Both the position numbers and the translations under genes were made by a program. The notes under the pieces are model-generated. The model was not told the origin of the DNA. It did not search any database and saw only the letters and a list, made by a program, of their open reading frames with translations. Of a DNA stretch of 64,000 nucleotides, positions 6,847-14,013 are shown in pieces. The stretch spans positions 1 through 64,000 of IMG/VR virus record IMGVR_UViG_3300014050_000003. The stretch is one strand, 5' to 3'. How positions within the stretch are numbered: position 1 is the first letter of the stretch; each line of letters opens with the position of its first letter. This stretch comes from a virus.

Positions 6847-7059
6847 CTATTTCTTATTTAACCATTTATCTCTATCTGCTCTTAGTTCATTTATTACATT
6901 TCCTAGAGTATTTTTAAATACTAAGAAAACATATACTAACCCTAAACATATAAGTAAAGTAGATAAAGACAACAACCCTAATATTAAGTAAAAAGGTCTA
7001 ATTGAAAACCCTTTTATATCAAATTCACTACCTAATAAAGACATAATCTTACTTTTCAC
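6847..7059 (-). CDS. Single-TM membrane protein (up to 70 aa)
   Basis: A long hydrophobic stretch (about residues 25-48, LILGLLSLSTLLICLGLVYV) and a charged C-terminus NELRADRDKWLNKK. The GTG at 7059 overlaps the previous gene; ATG 7044 (MSLLGSEF) is an alternative start. With the two upstream small TM genes it forms a three-gene membrane cluster that could include holin or spanin functions; this is inference from size and order only. Confidence 0.55.
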   Translation of the reverse strand: MKSKIMSLLGSEFDIKGFSIRPFYLILGLLSLSTLLICLGLVYVFLVFKNTLGNVINELRADRDKWLNKK

Positions 7060-7219
7060 CCCTCTTTTTAATATACCTCTTTATTTTATACACTTCAAGA
7101 AGAATATAGCTGTTAAGTAAGAATAGTGCCAAGAAACCATATAAAAATAATTTAAGATCAAGGCTAATATCTAGGTTTAGCCCCGAATAGACCATATCAT
7201 CATTAACTATAAGAAACAT
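7049..7219 (-). CDS. Single-TM membrane protein (56 aa)
   Basis: The frame is open to 7258, but the upstream part lies inside another gene. ATG 7219 (MFLIVNDDMVYSG) starts just after the stop of that gene and is preferred. One TM span (KLFLYGFLALFLLNSYILL) and a basic tail. Function unknown. Confidence 0.55.
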   Translation of the reverse strand: MFLIVNDDMVYSGLNLDISLDLKLFLYGFLALFLLNSYILLEVYKIKRYIKKRGEK

Positions 7220-7220
7220 A

Positions 7221-7307
7221 TTATTCTTTACCCAATAGATAAACAAACCATCCCACAAGGGATACAGCTAATAATGGCACAATCAAGCTCATAAAGCTCC
7301 AATTCAT
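7221..7307 (-). CDS. 28-residue membrane peptide
   Basis: [20 protein letters not shown] followed by FVYLLGKE; almost entirely hydrophobic. It overlaps the upstream gene by 4 nt and its stop is 1 nt from the next start, so it fits a coupled operon. Function unknown. Confidence 0.5.
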   Translation of the reverse strand: MNWSFMSLIVPLLAVSLVGWFVYLLGKE

Positions 7308-7591
7308 CCTATTTTAACGCCAATATCTTTTACAAAACGAATCGCTTCTTCTCTAACATACCATTCCCAAGGAGTTCCATTCCTATCAACAATTACGCAA
7401 TAATGTTCAGAGTTTGGAACACTACTAATCTTACCATAGAATTGAGTTCCATCTTCAATCTGGAACATAACTTCTTTACCTTCATTTCGTTCCATAACAA
7501 ACATTTTAGCATCTTCATTTACGCTAGTATCAACGCTTTTAGGATATTTAGCATCATAATCTAAAGGGTTTGCATTAACAAAATGGCTCAT
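7304..7591 (-). CDS. Hypothetical protein (95 aa)
   Basis: Begins [16 protein letters not shown] central beta-rich part ([18 protein letters not shown]) looks like a small barrel, followed by [13 protein letters not shown]. Overlaps the MazG-like gene by 4 nt. No family recognised. Confidence 0.6.
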   Translation of the reverse strand: MSHFVNANPLDYDAKYPKSVDTSVNEDAKMFVMERNEGKEVMFQIEDGTQFYGKISSVPNSEHYCVIVDRNGTPWEWYVREEAIRFVKDIGVKIG

Positions 7592-7923
7592 CTATTATCT
7601 CCACTTCCTTTTATTTTACCTCTTTTTAACCTATCTGCAAGTTTATTTAAATTAGATTTTGCAACATCTTCAAGACCTACGCCAAGTTCATCAGCTATAT
7701 TAGCACAATACCAAAGAACATCGCCAAGTTCAGCATAAATGTCTGCTTTAGCTTCTTTGGTGAGTTTTCCATCATTATCTCGCATTATTTTCTTAACCTT
7801 ATTAGCAATCTCGCCAGCTTCGCCAACAAGCCCTAAAGTAGTATAGTATAAGCCTTGATTCTTAAACTTTCTTGGATAAAAAGCTGTTCTACTTGCGTTA
7901 CTCTGATAGTTATTAAATGTCAT
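7588..7923 (-). CDS. MazG-like nucleotide pyrophosphohydrolase
   Basis: 111 residues carrying the all-alpha NTP-PPase signatures [12 protein letters not shown] (ExxE metal site) and [12 protein letters not shown] (second acidic site). The family hydrolyses (d)NTPs to (d)NMPs and is common in phages for nucleotide-pool control. A role like MazZ of Z-genome phages cannot be judged from the sequence. It lies in a run of unknown small genes. Confidence 0.85.
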   Translation of the reverse strand: MTFNNYQSNASRTAFYPRKFKNQGLYYTTLGLVGEAGEIANKVKKIMRDNDGKLTKEAKADIYAELGDVLWYCANIADELGVGLEDVAKSNLNKLADRLKRGKIKGSGDNR

Positions 7924-7925
7924 TT

Positions 7926-8057
7926 TTATATTTTCTTTAATATATCCTTTATATCTTTTTTTGTAAAGCCAAATTTTAATATTTTACTTAATACTGCTAT
8001 AAGATAATGTTTTTCTGTTTTCTTTAATTTTTTGGCTTTCTTTTTAAATTTAGCCAT
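7926..8057 (-). CDS. Small Lys-rich protein (43 aa)
   Basis: [20 protein letters not shown]..., ending [11 protein letters not shown]. Strongly basic and helical, likely RNA- or DNA-binding. It sits 2 nt upstream of the MazG-like start. No family recognised. Confidence 0.5.
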   Translation of the reverse strand: MAKFKKKAKKLKKTEKHYLIAVLSKILKFGFTKKDIKDILKKI

Positions 8058-8077
8058 TTTAACCTCGACCAAGCCTT

Positions 8078-8269
8078 TTATTCCTCTGCGACTTCTTCTC
8101 TATATTCTTTAATTTCGGCAATTACATCATCTGGTGGCAAATTGCTAAAAATAATATCAACAAGCTCATCCAATGACATATCAAAATAAATATCATAGAT
8201 ATAGTTTTGCTCATCTTCCGAGCAAGTATCAAGGAAATCTTTAATGGTTTTAAAATTCTTTTTACTCAT
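8078..8269 (-). CDS. Small acidic protein (63 aa)
   Basis: The frame extends to 8314, but ATG 8269 (MSKKNFKTIKDFLD) overlaps the stop of the previous gene with AAGGAAG upstream and is preferred. Acidic and helical, ending EVAEE. Function unknown. Confidence 0.6.
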   Translation of the reverse strand: MSKKNFKTIKDFLDTCSEDEQNYIYDIYFDMSLDELVDIIFSNLPPDDVIAEIKEYREEVAEE

Positions 8270-8513
8270 AAACTTCTTCCTTTTCTTCAATATATTCAGA
8301 TAAATTACTATCAATCTGTTCTGAAATGCTTTGCTCTTCGCTTTCAGTATCTACCATCTCACAAGCCTCAATAAATTGTTTATTAGTAAATTCAATATCT
8401 TCATATTTTGCTTCAACTTCATCTTTAAGAATAATCAAAGCAAACAAAGGGTCATTAGGTTTTAGATAAGTTTTAAGCCACTTCTCTAGCTCTTTTCTTG
8501 TATAGATTTGCAT
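8262..8513 (-). CDS. Acidic hypothetical protein (83 aa)
   Basis: MQIYTRKELEKWLKTYL..., with a very acidic C-terminal half ending EEKEEVYE. Promoter TTGACC-17-TATTTT ends 6 nt before ATG 8513. Coupled to the next gene by an 8-nt overlap. No family recognised. Confidence 0.65.
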   Translation of the reverse strand: MQIYTRKELEKWLKTYLKPNDPLFALIILKDEVEAKYEDIEFTNKQFIEACEMVDTESEEQSISEQIDSNLSEYIEEKEEVYE

Positions 8514-8549
8514 AGTCTTAAAATAATTTAAATTTAAAATATGGTCAAG

Positions 8550-8774
8550 TCAATATTTAATATTTAAAATATCAGCTTGGGCATTAGGATTTTTACTGCC
8601 ATCTTGACTATCCATCATATTATATTTTGTAGAATAGTTTTGGCTATCTTCACACATAGCGTTAGGAATAGTATGATATGATGAGTTTGCACAACCAATA
8701 AAGAAAAATGTCATAAGAATCCAAGCCAACAGAATAACCATAAAAGCTATTATTTTAATTGGATTAAATGTCAT
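8550..8774 (-). CDS. Putative lipoprotein (74 aa)
   Basis: An N-terminal hydrophobic segment ends in FFFIGCANSS, where Cys 28 could be lipidated, although the residue before GC is atypical for a lipobox. The rest is polar, Asn/Asp/Ser-rich. Overlaps its upstream neighbour by 4 nt. Possible envelope role such as an outer spanin or exclusion lipoprotein; inference. Confidence 0.5.
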   Translation of the reverse strand: MTFNPIKIIAFMVILLAWILMTFFFIGCANSSYHTIPNAMCEDSQNYSTKYNMMDSQDGSKNPNAQADILNIKY

Positions 8775-9055
8775 TTTGTGGTATCTAATTCGTAAATAAA
8801 ATTTAAACCATCAGAATAAACTAATATATTTTTATCCCAAGACATAGCTTCTCTTTCAAAGCTGTTTAAACTATTAAAGTAATAAAAATTTTGTCCAGCT
8901 TGAGGATAATTTGATGATTGTCTTAAAATGACAGATTCTGTTATTACTTTATTTTCTTGAGTTTCAATAACATCTTTAACATTTAATCTTGCATTATCGC
9001 AAGGAGTAAAATTAAGATGCCAAATTATGAAAAAAATATCTAATGGAGTCCACAT
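8771..9055 (-). CDS. Hypothetical protein (94 aa)
   Basis: Begins MWTPLDIFFIIWHL, a short hydrophobic start, then a soluble domain ending NFIYELDTTK. The ATG is 10 nt past the minihelix at 9065-9100, in the same relative place as the secreted protein at 5464-5856, but the sequences are not alike. Coupled to the lipoprotein-like gene. Confidence 0.55.
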   Translation of the reverse strand: MWTPLDIFFIIWHLNFTPCDNARLNVKDVIETQENKVITESVILRQSSNYPQAGQNFYYFNSLNSFEREAMSWDKNILVYSDGLNFIYELDTTK

Positions 9056-9064
9056 AAAATTATA

Positions 9065-9100
9065 TGATAGGATAGTGGGTTTGAACCATCTATCCTACCA
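9065..9100 (-). other. tRNA acceptor/T-arm-like minihelix (copy 2)
   Basis: Minus strand: an 11-bp stem TGGTAGGATAG/CTATCCTATCA, one bulged A, TGG/CCA, and loop TTCAAAC. Same position after the 53-residue gene as copy 1. Outer stem and T-loop are conserved while the inner stem differs, which suggests the shape matters. Confidence 0.55.
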
Positions 9101-9105
9101 TTACA

Positions 9106-9267
9106 TTACTTGGCTGAAACCGAAACTACGGAACCACCAGTCTTGTTGGCAAATCGCTTACTAGCGATCTTTGCACCACGGAGAGTTGGGTAACTCTTGG
9201 GAGCAACAACAAGCTGACCAGTCGTAGCTTTGACTTGCCAAGTATATTGCGTTTGGGTTGTATTCAT
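9106..9267 (-). CDS. Duplicated 53-residue basic protein, copy B
   Basis: Encodes the same 53 residues as 5861-6022 with several silent base changes, so the protein sequence is under strong purifying selection. Promoter TTGACA-17-TAATAT ends 6 nt before ATG 9267. Unknown function; high expression is likely from the G/C-richer codons. Confidence 0.7.
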   Translation of the reverse strand: MNTTQTQYTWQVKATTGQLVVAPKSYPTLRGAKIASKRFANKTGGSVVSVSAK

Positions 9268-9306
9268 ATTGTTATATTAATATATATTTGAGATAATGTC
9301 AATATA

Positions 9307-9498
9307 TTATTTATTATTTTTAAACTTTTCTTCGCTAGGAGTTTCACCAGCATCTTCTTTGTTAAAGATAGTCCTTTTGGGACGAACCTTCTTCATCTCT
9401 TTGCTTCTTTTTGTGTTACCCCAAGGATTCATACCAGAATTTTTAATATTATTCACGATGAATCTAATTTCTTTTATTTCTTGTTTTGTTAGTGCCAT
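9307..9498 (-). CDS. Duplicated 63-residue basic protein, copy B
   Basis: The frame is open to 9540, but AAAGGAGACACT before ATG 9498 (MALTKQEIKEIRF) fixes the start. Differs from copy A at a handful of residues such as KY to RF and AT to AG. Function unknown. Confidence 0.7.
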   Translation of the reverse strand: MALTKQEIKEIRFIVNNIKNSGMNPWGNTKRSKEMKKVRPKRTIFNKEDAGETPSEEKFKNNK

Positions 9499-9508
9499 AG
9501 TGTCTCCT

Positions 9509-9577
9509 TTATACAAGTCTTTTAATAAAAGAGCAAACAAAAAGTATCAATGTTATACAAATTATTGCTCCTGCCAT
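9509..9577 (-). CDS. 22-residue membrane peptide (weak)
   Basis: MAGAIICITLILFVCSFIKR followed by LV, a single hydrophobic span, directly upstream of the 63-residue copy B gene. No ribosome site is visible. Included because similar micro-TM frames recur before small genes here. Confidence 0.3.
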   Translation of the reverse strand: MAGAIICITLILFVCSFIKRLV

Positions 9578-9615
9578 TCATATATAATACATCACTTTAA
9601 ATTGTTGAGCAAGAG

Positions 9616-9774
9616 TTATTTGCGTTTGTTTTTAGTTTTCTTTTGCTCTGCTTGCCACTTTTTAAATTGTTCTAAACGAACTTCAAGTCTACCAACAGAA
9701 AACCAATCTTCTGATTTGATGGCATCTTTAATAAAAGCCTCGATTTGCTCTACGGATTCGTATTTGCTGAACAT
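9616..9774 (-). CDS. Small hypothetical protein (52 aa)
   Basis: MFSKYESVEQIEAFIKDA..., then a helix RLEVRLEQFKKWQ and a Lys-rich tail. Resembles the 60-residue product of 4610-4792 in its RLExxLxx pattern. Promoter TTGACA-17-TAAATT ends 6 nt before ATG 9774. Function unknown. Confidence 0.6.
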   Translation of the reverse strand: MFSKYESVEQIEAFIKDAIKSEDWFSVGRLEVRLEQFKKWQAEQKKTKNKRK

Positions 9775-9805
9775 TATTTAAATTTAATTTAAATTGATTA
9801 TTTTG

Positions 9806-9949
9806 TCAATGCTTTTTGCACTTACACGAACCACAATTCTTATTACATTTAACTTTTTCTGGAACTATTCTTGTTTTACAACCAGCACAACCACACTCTA
9901 GCTTTATGCTACACAACCACTTAAACGCTTTTTTTAGTTTTTTTAGCAC
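9806..9949 (-). CDS. Cys-rich, metallothionein-like small protein
   Basis: A 47-residue frame from GTG 9949 with eight Cys spaced C-x5-C-x-C-x2-C, ten residues, then C-x3-C-x2-C-x-C-x2-H at the end. This density suggests binding of zinc or another metal. It overlaps the end of the Lys-rich gene at 9921-10154. The start is uncertain (TTG further in is possible) and no ribosome site is obvious. Confidence 0.5.
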   Translation of the reverse strand: MLKKLKKAFKWLCSIKLECGCAGCKTRIVPEKVKCNKNCGSCKCKKH

Positions 9950-10154
9950 TTTTCTTTTTAGCTTTCTTTTTCTTTTTTGGTTTCTCTACCCAAGCACCAG
10001 CAATTCCCTCTGCTTGGTCTAATTCAGATGTATATTCTTCACCAACAAAAGGTTCTACTTCATAAGAATTGTTATTTAATTTATCTTTGATAGCGTAGAA
10101 AGCATCTTCAATTTTCCATCTAATAGTCCAATAAATTTCTGATAGAAAATTCAT
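9921..10154 (-). CDS. Protein with histone-H1-like Lys-rich tail (77 aa)
   Basis: ATG 10154 (MNFLSEIYWTIRWK) has GGAG 7 nt upstream and overlaps the previous stop (ATGA). The N-terminal half is mixed; the C-terminal 18 residues are nearly all Lys/Ala/Ser, like bacterial H1-type tails. Possible nucleic-acid binding; inference. Confidence 0.6.
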   Translation of the reverse strand: MNFLSEIYWTIRWKIEDAFYAIKDKLNNNSYEVEPFVGEEYTSELDQAEGIAGAWVEKPKKKKKAKKKSAKKTKKSV

Positions 10155-10213
10155 ACACGAACTCCAAAAACTCCACCTAAAATAAAACAAACTGAAAGAA
10201 TTATAATTTCCAT
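10151..10213 (-). CDS. 20-residue membrane or leader peptide
   Basis: MEIIILSVCFILGGVFGVRV, stop overlapping the next ATG by 4 nt. Either a tiny membrane peptide or a coupled leader for the Lys-rich protein. Confidence 0.35.
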   Translation of the reverse strand: MEIIILSVCFILGGVFGVRV

Positions 10214-10232
10214 AATATTGTTATACTTGCTA

Positions 10233-10442
10233 TTACACCTTCTTTTTAGCCTTTTCCTTAATATTTTTATTATGGGCTAAAACATCATCTAAATATTTAT
10301 TAATCATATTACGGCAAGTCCTCTCTTTTTCGGGATCTTTACTATAATAGGATTTTTCAAGAGCAAGTAATTGATCTCGCCAATGATTTAAACTGGCGAT
10401 ATGCTCTGTTAAAAATTCAATTTTAGCTTTCTTTGGTGGCAT
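10233..10442 (-). CDS. Small basic helical protein (69 aa)
   Basis: MPPKKAKIEFLTEHIASL..., a helical hairpin-like sequence ending NIKEKAKKKV. Overlaps the upstream gene by 20 nt. No family recognised. Confidence 0.6.
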   Translation of the reverse strand: MPPKKAKIEFLTEHIASLNHWRDQLLALEKSYYSKDPEKERTCRNMINKYLDDVLAHNKNIKEKAKKKV

Positions 10443-10809
10443 TTCTTACTTCCTCTCTCCATTCTTCAACAAGTTTTTCTGAATCATAATAGTCGTAATT
10501 TTGATTAGTTCTTAATAGATAAAAGATTTTATCACTAGAATCAATTTTATCTACAATATTTTTATAACCTTCTTTTAAATGTTCTTTATCAACAAAATAA
10601 TGACTTTTCATATATGGTTTTACCATATTATCTTTACTAAAAATACTTTGAGTTAATAGATAACCATTCTTATCATCCTTTTGGCAAAGAATCACGCTTT
10701 TATATTTATCTTTAGCATACAAATCAGAAAATTCTTTTGATAATCCTAAATTAATAATGCAATTATGATGATAAACACCAAAAAAACTAATGGTATTATC
10801 AATAATCAT
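10423..10809 (-). CDS. Hypothetical protein (128 aa)
   Basis: Begins MIIDNTISFFGVYHHN, ends EEWREEVRNATKES. Tyr/Lys/Asp-rich soluble protein. The start is 1 nt from the preceding stop, so it probably shares the transcript of the 3D-domain gene. No family recognised. Confidence 0.55.
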   Translation of the reverse strand: MIIDNTISFFGVYHHNCIINLGLSKEFSDLYAKDKYKSVILCQKDDKNGYLLTQSIFSKDNMVKPYMKSHYFVDKEHLKEGYKNIVDKIDSSDKIFYLLRTNQNYDYYDSEKLVEEWREEVRNATKES

Positions 10810-10810
10810 T

Positions 10811-11284
10811 TTAATATACAGCTACTTTAACTATTTTAGGATTATTATTAACAAACCTCATAGCTTCTCTTTCGGTCATAAAGAAAATATCAATAACTGG
10901 ATATTTACCTTGACTAGCTTTTTTACGGATAACATCTGTGCCAGTATCGTGAGCTACTCTAAATCCAAGATTAGGAATATAAACTTTTGAGAAGTAAGGA
11001 ATAATTCTAGGGTCTACTGCAACACTTTTATTAGGTTTAAGAGTTGCACCAGTTGAGCTTTGACGCTTTCTGCTCCAACTATCTGTATCGCTACCTTTTG
11101 CCCAATAAGCAGTTAAGCGAACTTTGATTTCTTTTTTAGGAGTTAAATCTTTAATAAAAGATTCAATCATTTGATTCTTAATAGTATTAGGAATAATAGG
11201 TTTATGAGATGATGCTGTGATTTCGTTCTTGAAAAAAATCCAAGAAGCACACAACAACACGGCTATTCTACATAGTATTTTCAT
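10811..11284 (-). CDS. Secreted 3D-domain protein, probable cell-wall lytic enzyme
   Basis: A signal-peptide-like N-terminus (MKILCRIAVLLCASWIFF) precedes a 3D/double-psi barrel domain with VDPRIIPYFSKVYIP, HDTGTDV and IDIFF, the three Asp that name the family (MltA-type lytic transglycosylases and Rpf-like proteins). Likely acts on peptidoglycan in the periplasm during lysis or entry. Unlike most neighbours its promoter (TTGACA-17-TAATCT) is followed by a 21-nt leader with a GAGGAC ribosome site. Confidence 0.75.
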   Translation of the reverse strand: MKILCRIAVLLCASWIFFKNEITASSHKPIIPNTIKNQMIESFIKDLTPKKEIKVRLTAYWAKGSDTDSWSRKRQSSTGATLKPNKSVAVDPRIIPYFSKVYIPNLGFRVAHDTGTDVIRKKASQGKYPVIDIFFMTEREAMRFVNNNPKIVKVAVY

Positions 11285-11407
11285 AACTTGTCCTCGACTT
11301 ATTTAAGATTAATTTAAATTGATTAAAATGTCAAGCTAGATTAACTTCTTCTAGCGACTGGATATTTCCTTATGATTAATAGACTTCATAACAATATAGA
11401 TTACACT

Positions 11408-11430
11408 CATAGGGTGGTTTATGCCCTATG
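11408..11430 (-). terminator. Hairpin downstream of the 58-residue gene
   Basis: CATAGGG/CCCTATG, 7 bp with a 9-nt loop, 20 nt past the stop at 11450. No long T tract. A box AGTGTAAT (11400-11407, minus) lies immediately beyond, so a new transcript may begin there. In 11285-11449 I otherwise see only a 12-residue frame at 11351-11389. Confidence 0.4.
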
Positions 11431-11449
11431 AATGTATCCTATAATAGTA

Positions 11450-11626
11450 TTACTTGGTAAGAAGATCAGAAGCTCGGAGCTTACTGGTCAATTTACGCTT
11501 GTCAAAGGAACGCCAATGACGAGCGTGTTGATTAACCTTATCAAGAACCTTTGCTTCACTAATGGTAAATGTGCCATTAGTGTTGTCAGTCATCTTAACG
11601 AAGTATGTTTTAGGTCTGTTTGCCAT
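11450..11626 (-). CDS. Small basic protein, G/C-richer codons (58 aa)
   Basis: MANRPKTYFVKMTDNTNG..., then HARHWRSFDKRKLTSKLR. Basic, with codons like those of the duplicated 53-residue genes, suggesting strong expression. TTGACA-17-TATTAT lies 8 nt before ATG 11626. A hairpin follows. No family recognised. Confidence 0.65.
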   Translation of the reverse strand: MANRPKTYFVKMTDNTNGTFTISEAKVLDKVNQHARHWRSFDKRKLTSKLRASDLLTK

Positions 11627-11648
11627 AATGATTAATAATATATATATT

Positions 11649-12062
11649 TTAACTATTTGTCAAATTATATTTATCAAATCCACCCTTAATATTGCTATAA
11701 TAAACATTTTTAAAATTTAGCTGATGAATCATATCGGTGCATCCAGAACAAGGAGCAGAATGATCTAATAGATTATTTCGATTGATTCTAGTATTAACAA
11801 GAGTTAATTTAGAGCAATCTTCTTCACCAAGTTTAATAACTGCATTTAATTCAGCGTGAGTTCCAACAATATCACTAATCTTTTCTTTATTTTTATTTAC
11901 ATAATTGTATTTTAAATTCATTGGATGAGTTTTTAAAGAGTTCATTCCAATACTAATAATACGATTGCGGTCAAGAATAAAAGAAAAGTGACGGCATCTT
12001 AAATCTGCATTATGCTTATTGATTAAGGCATAAGTAACCTCAATAATTTTATTGAAGTTCAT
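11649..12062 (-). CDS. Cytidine/dCMP deaminase-like protein
   Basis: 137 residues with the zinc-site motifs HAELNAV (HAE) and APCSGCTDMI (PCxxC) of the cytidine deaminase fold. Probably converts dCMP or a related cytosine nucleotide to the uracil form. A second, more typical dCMP deaminase lies at 43386-43796, so this one may differ in substrate. Confidence 0.75.
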   Translation of the reverse strand: MNFNKIIEVTYALINKHNADLRCRHFSFILDRNRIISIGMNSLKTHPMNLKYNYVNKNKEKISDIVGTHAELNAVIKLGEEDCSKLTLVNTRINRNNLLDHSAPCSGCTDMIHQLNFKNVYYSNIKGGFDKYNLTNS

Positions 12063-12066
12063 TGTA

Positions 12067-12393
12067 TTAATCTTTTTTATCTAAATCTTGATATTGTTTT
12101 TCGACTTCTTCTGATTCTTTGTCTAATTGTTCTTGAAATTCTTTTAAATAACTATCAATCTTATCTAAATCTGGAGCTTTTTGACTATAAAAATTACTAA
12201 TATAATTTGTGTTAGTATTACCAAAAAGAATCCTGCAAATTAAATGGATGCCAAATCCTTGAAGTATAGATAGATGAATATTAAAAGTTGGCTCAAAAAG
12301 ATAATTCCAACTCAAAGTTATAATCGTGCCATAAACAATTCCGAAGAAAAGGTAAGTTGTAGCAAGATTAAGCCAATCAATTTTTTTATTCAT
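12067..12393 (-). CDS. Membrane protein with acidic coiled tail (108 aa)
   Basis: ATG 12393 (MNKKIDWLNLATTYL) has GGAGAG upstream and overlaps the previous stop. Two hydrophobic segments fill the first 70 residues, then a charged helical tail EEVEKQYQDLDKKD. Function unknown. Confidence 0.6.
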   Translation of the reverse strand: MNKKIDWLNLATTYLFFGIVYGTIITLSWNYLFEPTFNIHLSILQGFGIHLICRILFGNTNTNYISNFYSQKAPDLDKIDSYLKEFQEQLDKESEEVEKQYQDLDKKD

Positions 12394-12682
12394 ATCTCTC
12401 CAAGTATTTAGGAGTAAAATCACCTACATAAGCACCTTGGATATTAAATTCAAAATATTCAAACGCTTCAAAATAATCAATTTTAAATTCTCTAACGAGT
12501 TGTTTAATCATCTTCGACTTATCATAAACTGCAACTGGATTACCATTATCATTAGGAATAAAACCTATAAGGCAATTATCAAATCCATCTGCAAGAAGAA
12601 TTTTGTCTTTAAAATCTGGATAATTAATTTCAATGAATTGCGAGATTTCTTTTCTCGCCTTACTTATTTTTGCGATTGCCAT
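12386..12682 (-). CDS. Conserved-type phage protein (98 aa)
   Basis: Start ATG 12682 (MAIAKISKARKEI) with AAAGGA upstream is preferred over the longer frame. LADGFDNCLIGFI, PVAVYDKSKMI and EFNIQGAYVGDFTPKYLE resemble a small uncharacterised protein found in unrelated phages. Function unknown. Confidence 0.65.
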   Translation of the reverse strand: MAIAKISKARKEISQFIEINYPDFKDKILLADGFDNCLIGFIPNDNGNPVAVYDKSKMIKQLVREFKIDYFEAFEYFEFNIQGAYVGDFTPKYLERYE

Positions 12683-12739
12683 AATATAGGGTGTCCTTTT
12701 AAAGAAAGTTATACTCACATTTTAACTTAGACGCAAGCA

Positions 12740-12847
12740 TTATTTTTTAAATCTGTTATTAAAAGTTAAAAGTATAAAATAAAAAGGATAAAGTGCGTAG
12801 TATAAAATATTAAAAATAAATGTAGTAAAAAAATTTAAAACTTTCAT
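12740..12847 (-). CDS. 35-residue aromatic membrane peptide
   Basis: MKVLNFFTTFIFNILYYALY..., a Phe/Tyr/Leu-rich hydrophobic span ending NNRFKK. Its ATG overlaps the stop of the upstream 60-residue gene (ATGA), so it is probably translated by coupling. Confidence 0.45.
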   Translation of the reverse strand: MKVLNFFTTFIFNILYYALYPFYFILLTFNNRFKK

Positions 12848-13026
12848 TTTTTAATATATTTCTTGATTTTCTTTACAAGAGCTTCAACCTTATCAAGTTC
12901 TTGGCGTTTAATTCCAGATATATCTTTATTATGCTGATCGTGCCAAGCTACCAAAGCTGTAATATCATTTTCTAGTTCTTCGAGTTCTTTATTAACTCTG
13001 CCTACTATTGTTTTTTGATTTTCCAT
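12844..13026 (-). CDS. Coiled-coil-like protein (60 aa)
   Basis: MENQKTIVGRVNKELEELEN..., heptad-like helices and a Lys-rich end. The start is 3 nt after the preceding stop. Function unknown. Confidence 0.6.
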   Translation of the reverse strand: MENQKTIVGRVNKELEELENDITALVAWHDQHNKDISGIKRQELDKVEALVKKIKKYIKK

Positions 13027-13029
13027 AAA

Positions 13030-13212
13030 TTATCCCAAAAAGTTTTTAAGATATTCGTTCATTTCGTTTTCTTGTTCAATGATATATTTGAATTTGATAT
13101 AAAATTCATTTAATTTTAAAGCGATACTAGCTGGAATTGTAGAGTTATTATTTTCTTCATACCAAGAAACAAATTCCTTCATAGTGCGAAGTGCCTTGAC
13201 TTGTTCTTCCAT
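13030..13212 (-). CDS. Hypothetical protein (60 aa)
   Basis: MEEQVKALRTMKEFVSWYEE..., helical, ending NEYLKNFLG. Co-directional with tightly spaced neighbours. No family recognised. Confidence 0.6.
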   Translation of the reverse strand: MEEQVKALRTMKEFVSWYEENNNSTIPASIALKLNEFYIKFKYIIEQENEMNEYLKNFLG

Positions 13213-13233
13213 ACAAGAGATACTAACCTAGTT

Positions 13234-13443
13234 TTATTTTTTAATCAACTTTAATTTTGAATGATCTGCAAATAATTTTGGATTATCTTTATAAAGTTCT
13301 TCGAGACAATTTCTTGTAAATTCTCTTAAAAATTTTTCATCTTTAATAGCATCAACAATTTTTTTAGCCATTAAAGCAAAAGTCTTTTCTTCTTTCTCTA
13401 AACCTTTTTCTATTCGTGATTTTTCTACTTTTTTTCTGCCCAT
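13234..13443 (-). CDS. Basic helical protein (69 aa)
   Basis: MGRKKVEKSRIEKGLEKEEK..., a strongly charged N-terminus followed by FLREFTRNCLEELY. No family recognised. Confidence 0.6.
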   Translation of the reverse strand: MGRKKVEKSRIEKGLEKEEKTFALMAKKIVDAIKDEKFLREFTRNCLEELYKDNPKLFADHSKLKLIKK

Positions 13444-13458
13444 AATTCTAATTACACA

Positions 13459-13650
13459 TTAGAACTTAAATTCAAACTGCTCTGCCATGTATTTCGGATT
13501 GGTTTCATATTTTTCAGAATATAATTGACAAAGCTGAAAATCTGTTAAATTATTTAAATATCCGAGAATCCTATCTACAAGAGTTGCTGGATGTTCTTTT
13601 AAATATGCTTTCTTTAAATCTGATAGGATTTTTGATCTTGGATTATTCAT
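13459..13650 (-). CDS. Hypothetical protein (63 aa)
   Basis: MNNPRSKILSDLKKAYLK..., ending KYMAEQFEFKF. Overlaps the upstream gene by 8 nt. Function unknown. Confidence 0.6.
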   Translation of the reverse strand: MNNPRSKILSDLKKAYLKEHPATLVDRILGYLNNLTDFQLCQLYSEKYETNPKYMAEQFEFKF

Positions 13651-13852
13651 TTTCTTTCTCCAATAAAAATTCTGGAATCATATCTTCTTTTGCGTTCTTA
13701 TCTTCGATAACATCAATCCAATTACCAATGTTACCATACTTAACACCTTGCATTAAATCTTCATATAAACATTCGTAAGCTCGTTCAACCATTTCTTGAT
13801 TGTCCATATCTACAATATAATTTAAATCCAAACAAACTCGTCCCATTTTCAT
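13643..13852 (-). CDS. Acidic hypothetical protein (69 aa)
   Basis: MKMGRVCLDLNYIVDMDNQE..., containing VERAYECLYEDL and WIDVIEDK. Start and stop overlap neighbours by 4 and 8 nt. Function unknown. Confidence 0.6.
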   Translation of the reverse strand: MKMGRVCLDLNYIVDMDNQEMVERAYECLYEDLMQGVKYGNIGNWIDVIEDKNAKEDMIPEFLLEKENE

Positions 13853-14013
13853 TTTTGGTTTTTATACTCCTTTACAAATTCACTTGCTTCTTCAAGAATA
13901 TTAGTGAAGTGAATTGTCCTATAATCGTGAGGACAATCCTCGTCAGCTTGATCTACAAGTTCTGCAAGTAACTTAATTGCTTTTTCCATTTCTTTATTTT
14001 GCTTCTTTTTCAT
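13849..14013 (-). CDS. Small hypothetical protein (54 aa)
   Basis: MKKKQNKEMEKAIKLLAELV..., with DEDCPHDYRTIHF. It overlaps both neighbours (20 nt upstream, 4 nt downstream). Function unknown. Confidence 0.6.
   Translation of the reverse strand: MKKKQNKEMEKAIKLLAELVDQADEDCPHDYRTIHFTNILEEASEFVKEYKNQK

Noticed and set aside
6833-6991. 52-codon plus-strand ORF with TTGACT/TATATT upstream
   Set aside because: The spacing between boxes is too short (14 nt) and it lies fully antisense to the membrane gene at 6847-7059.
5821-9100. The two T-arm-like hairpins as complete tRNA genes
   Set aside because: There is no D-arm or anticodon arm; the stem runs straight into the T-stem, so they are minihelices, not tRNAs.
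11351-11389. 12-codon frame behind an AGTGTAAT box
   Set aside because: Too short to support as a gene; the box may instead start an untranslated RNA or be chance.
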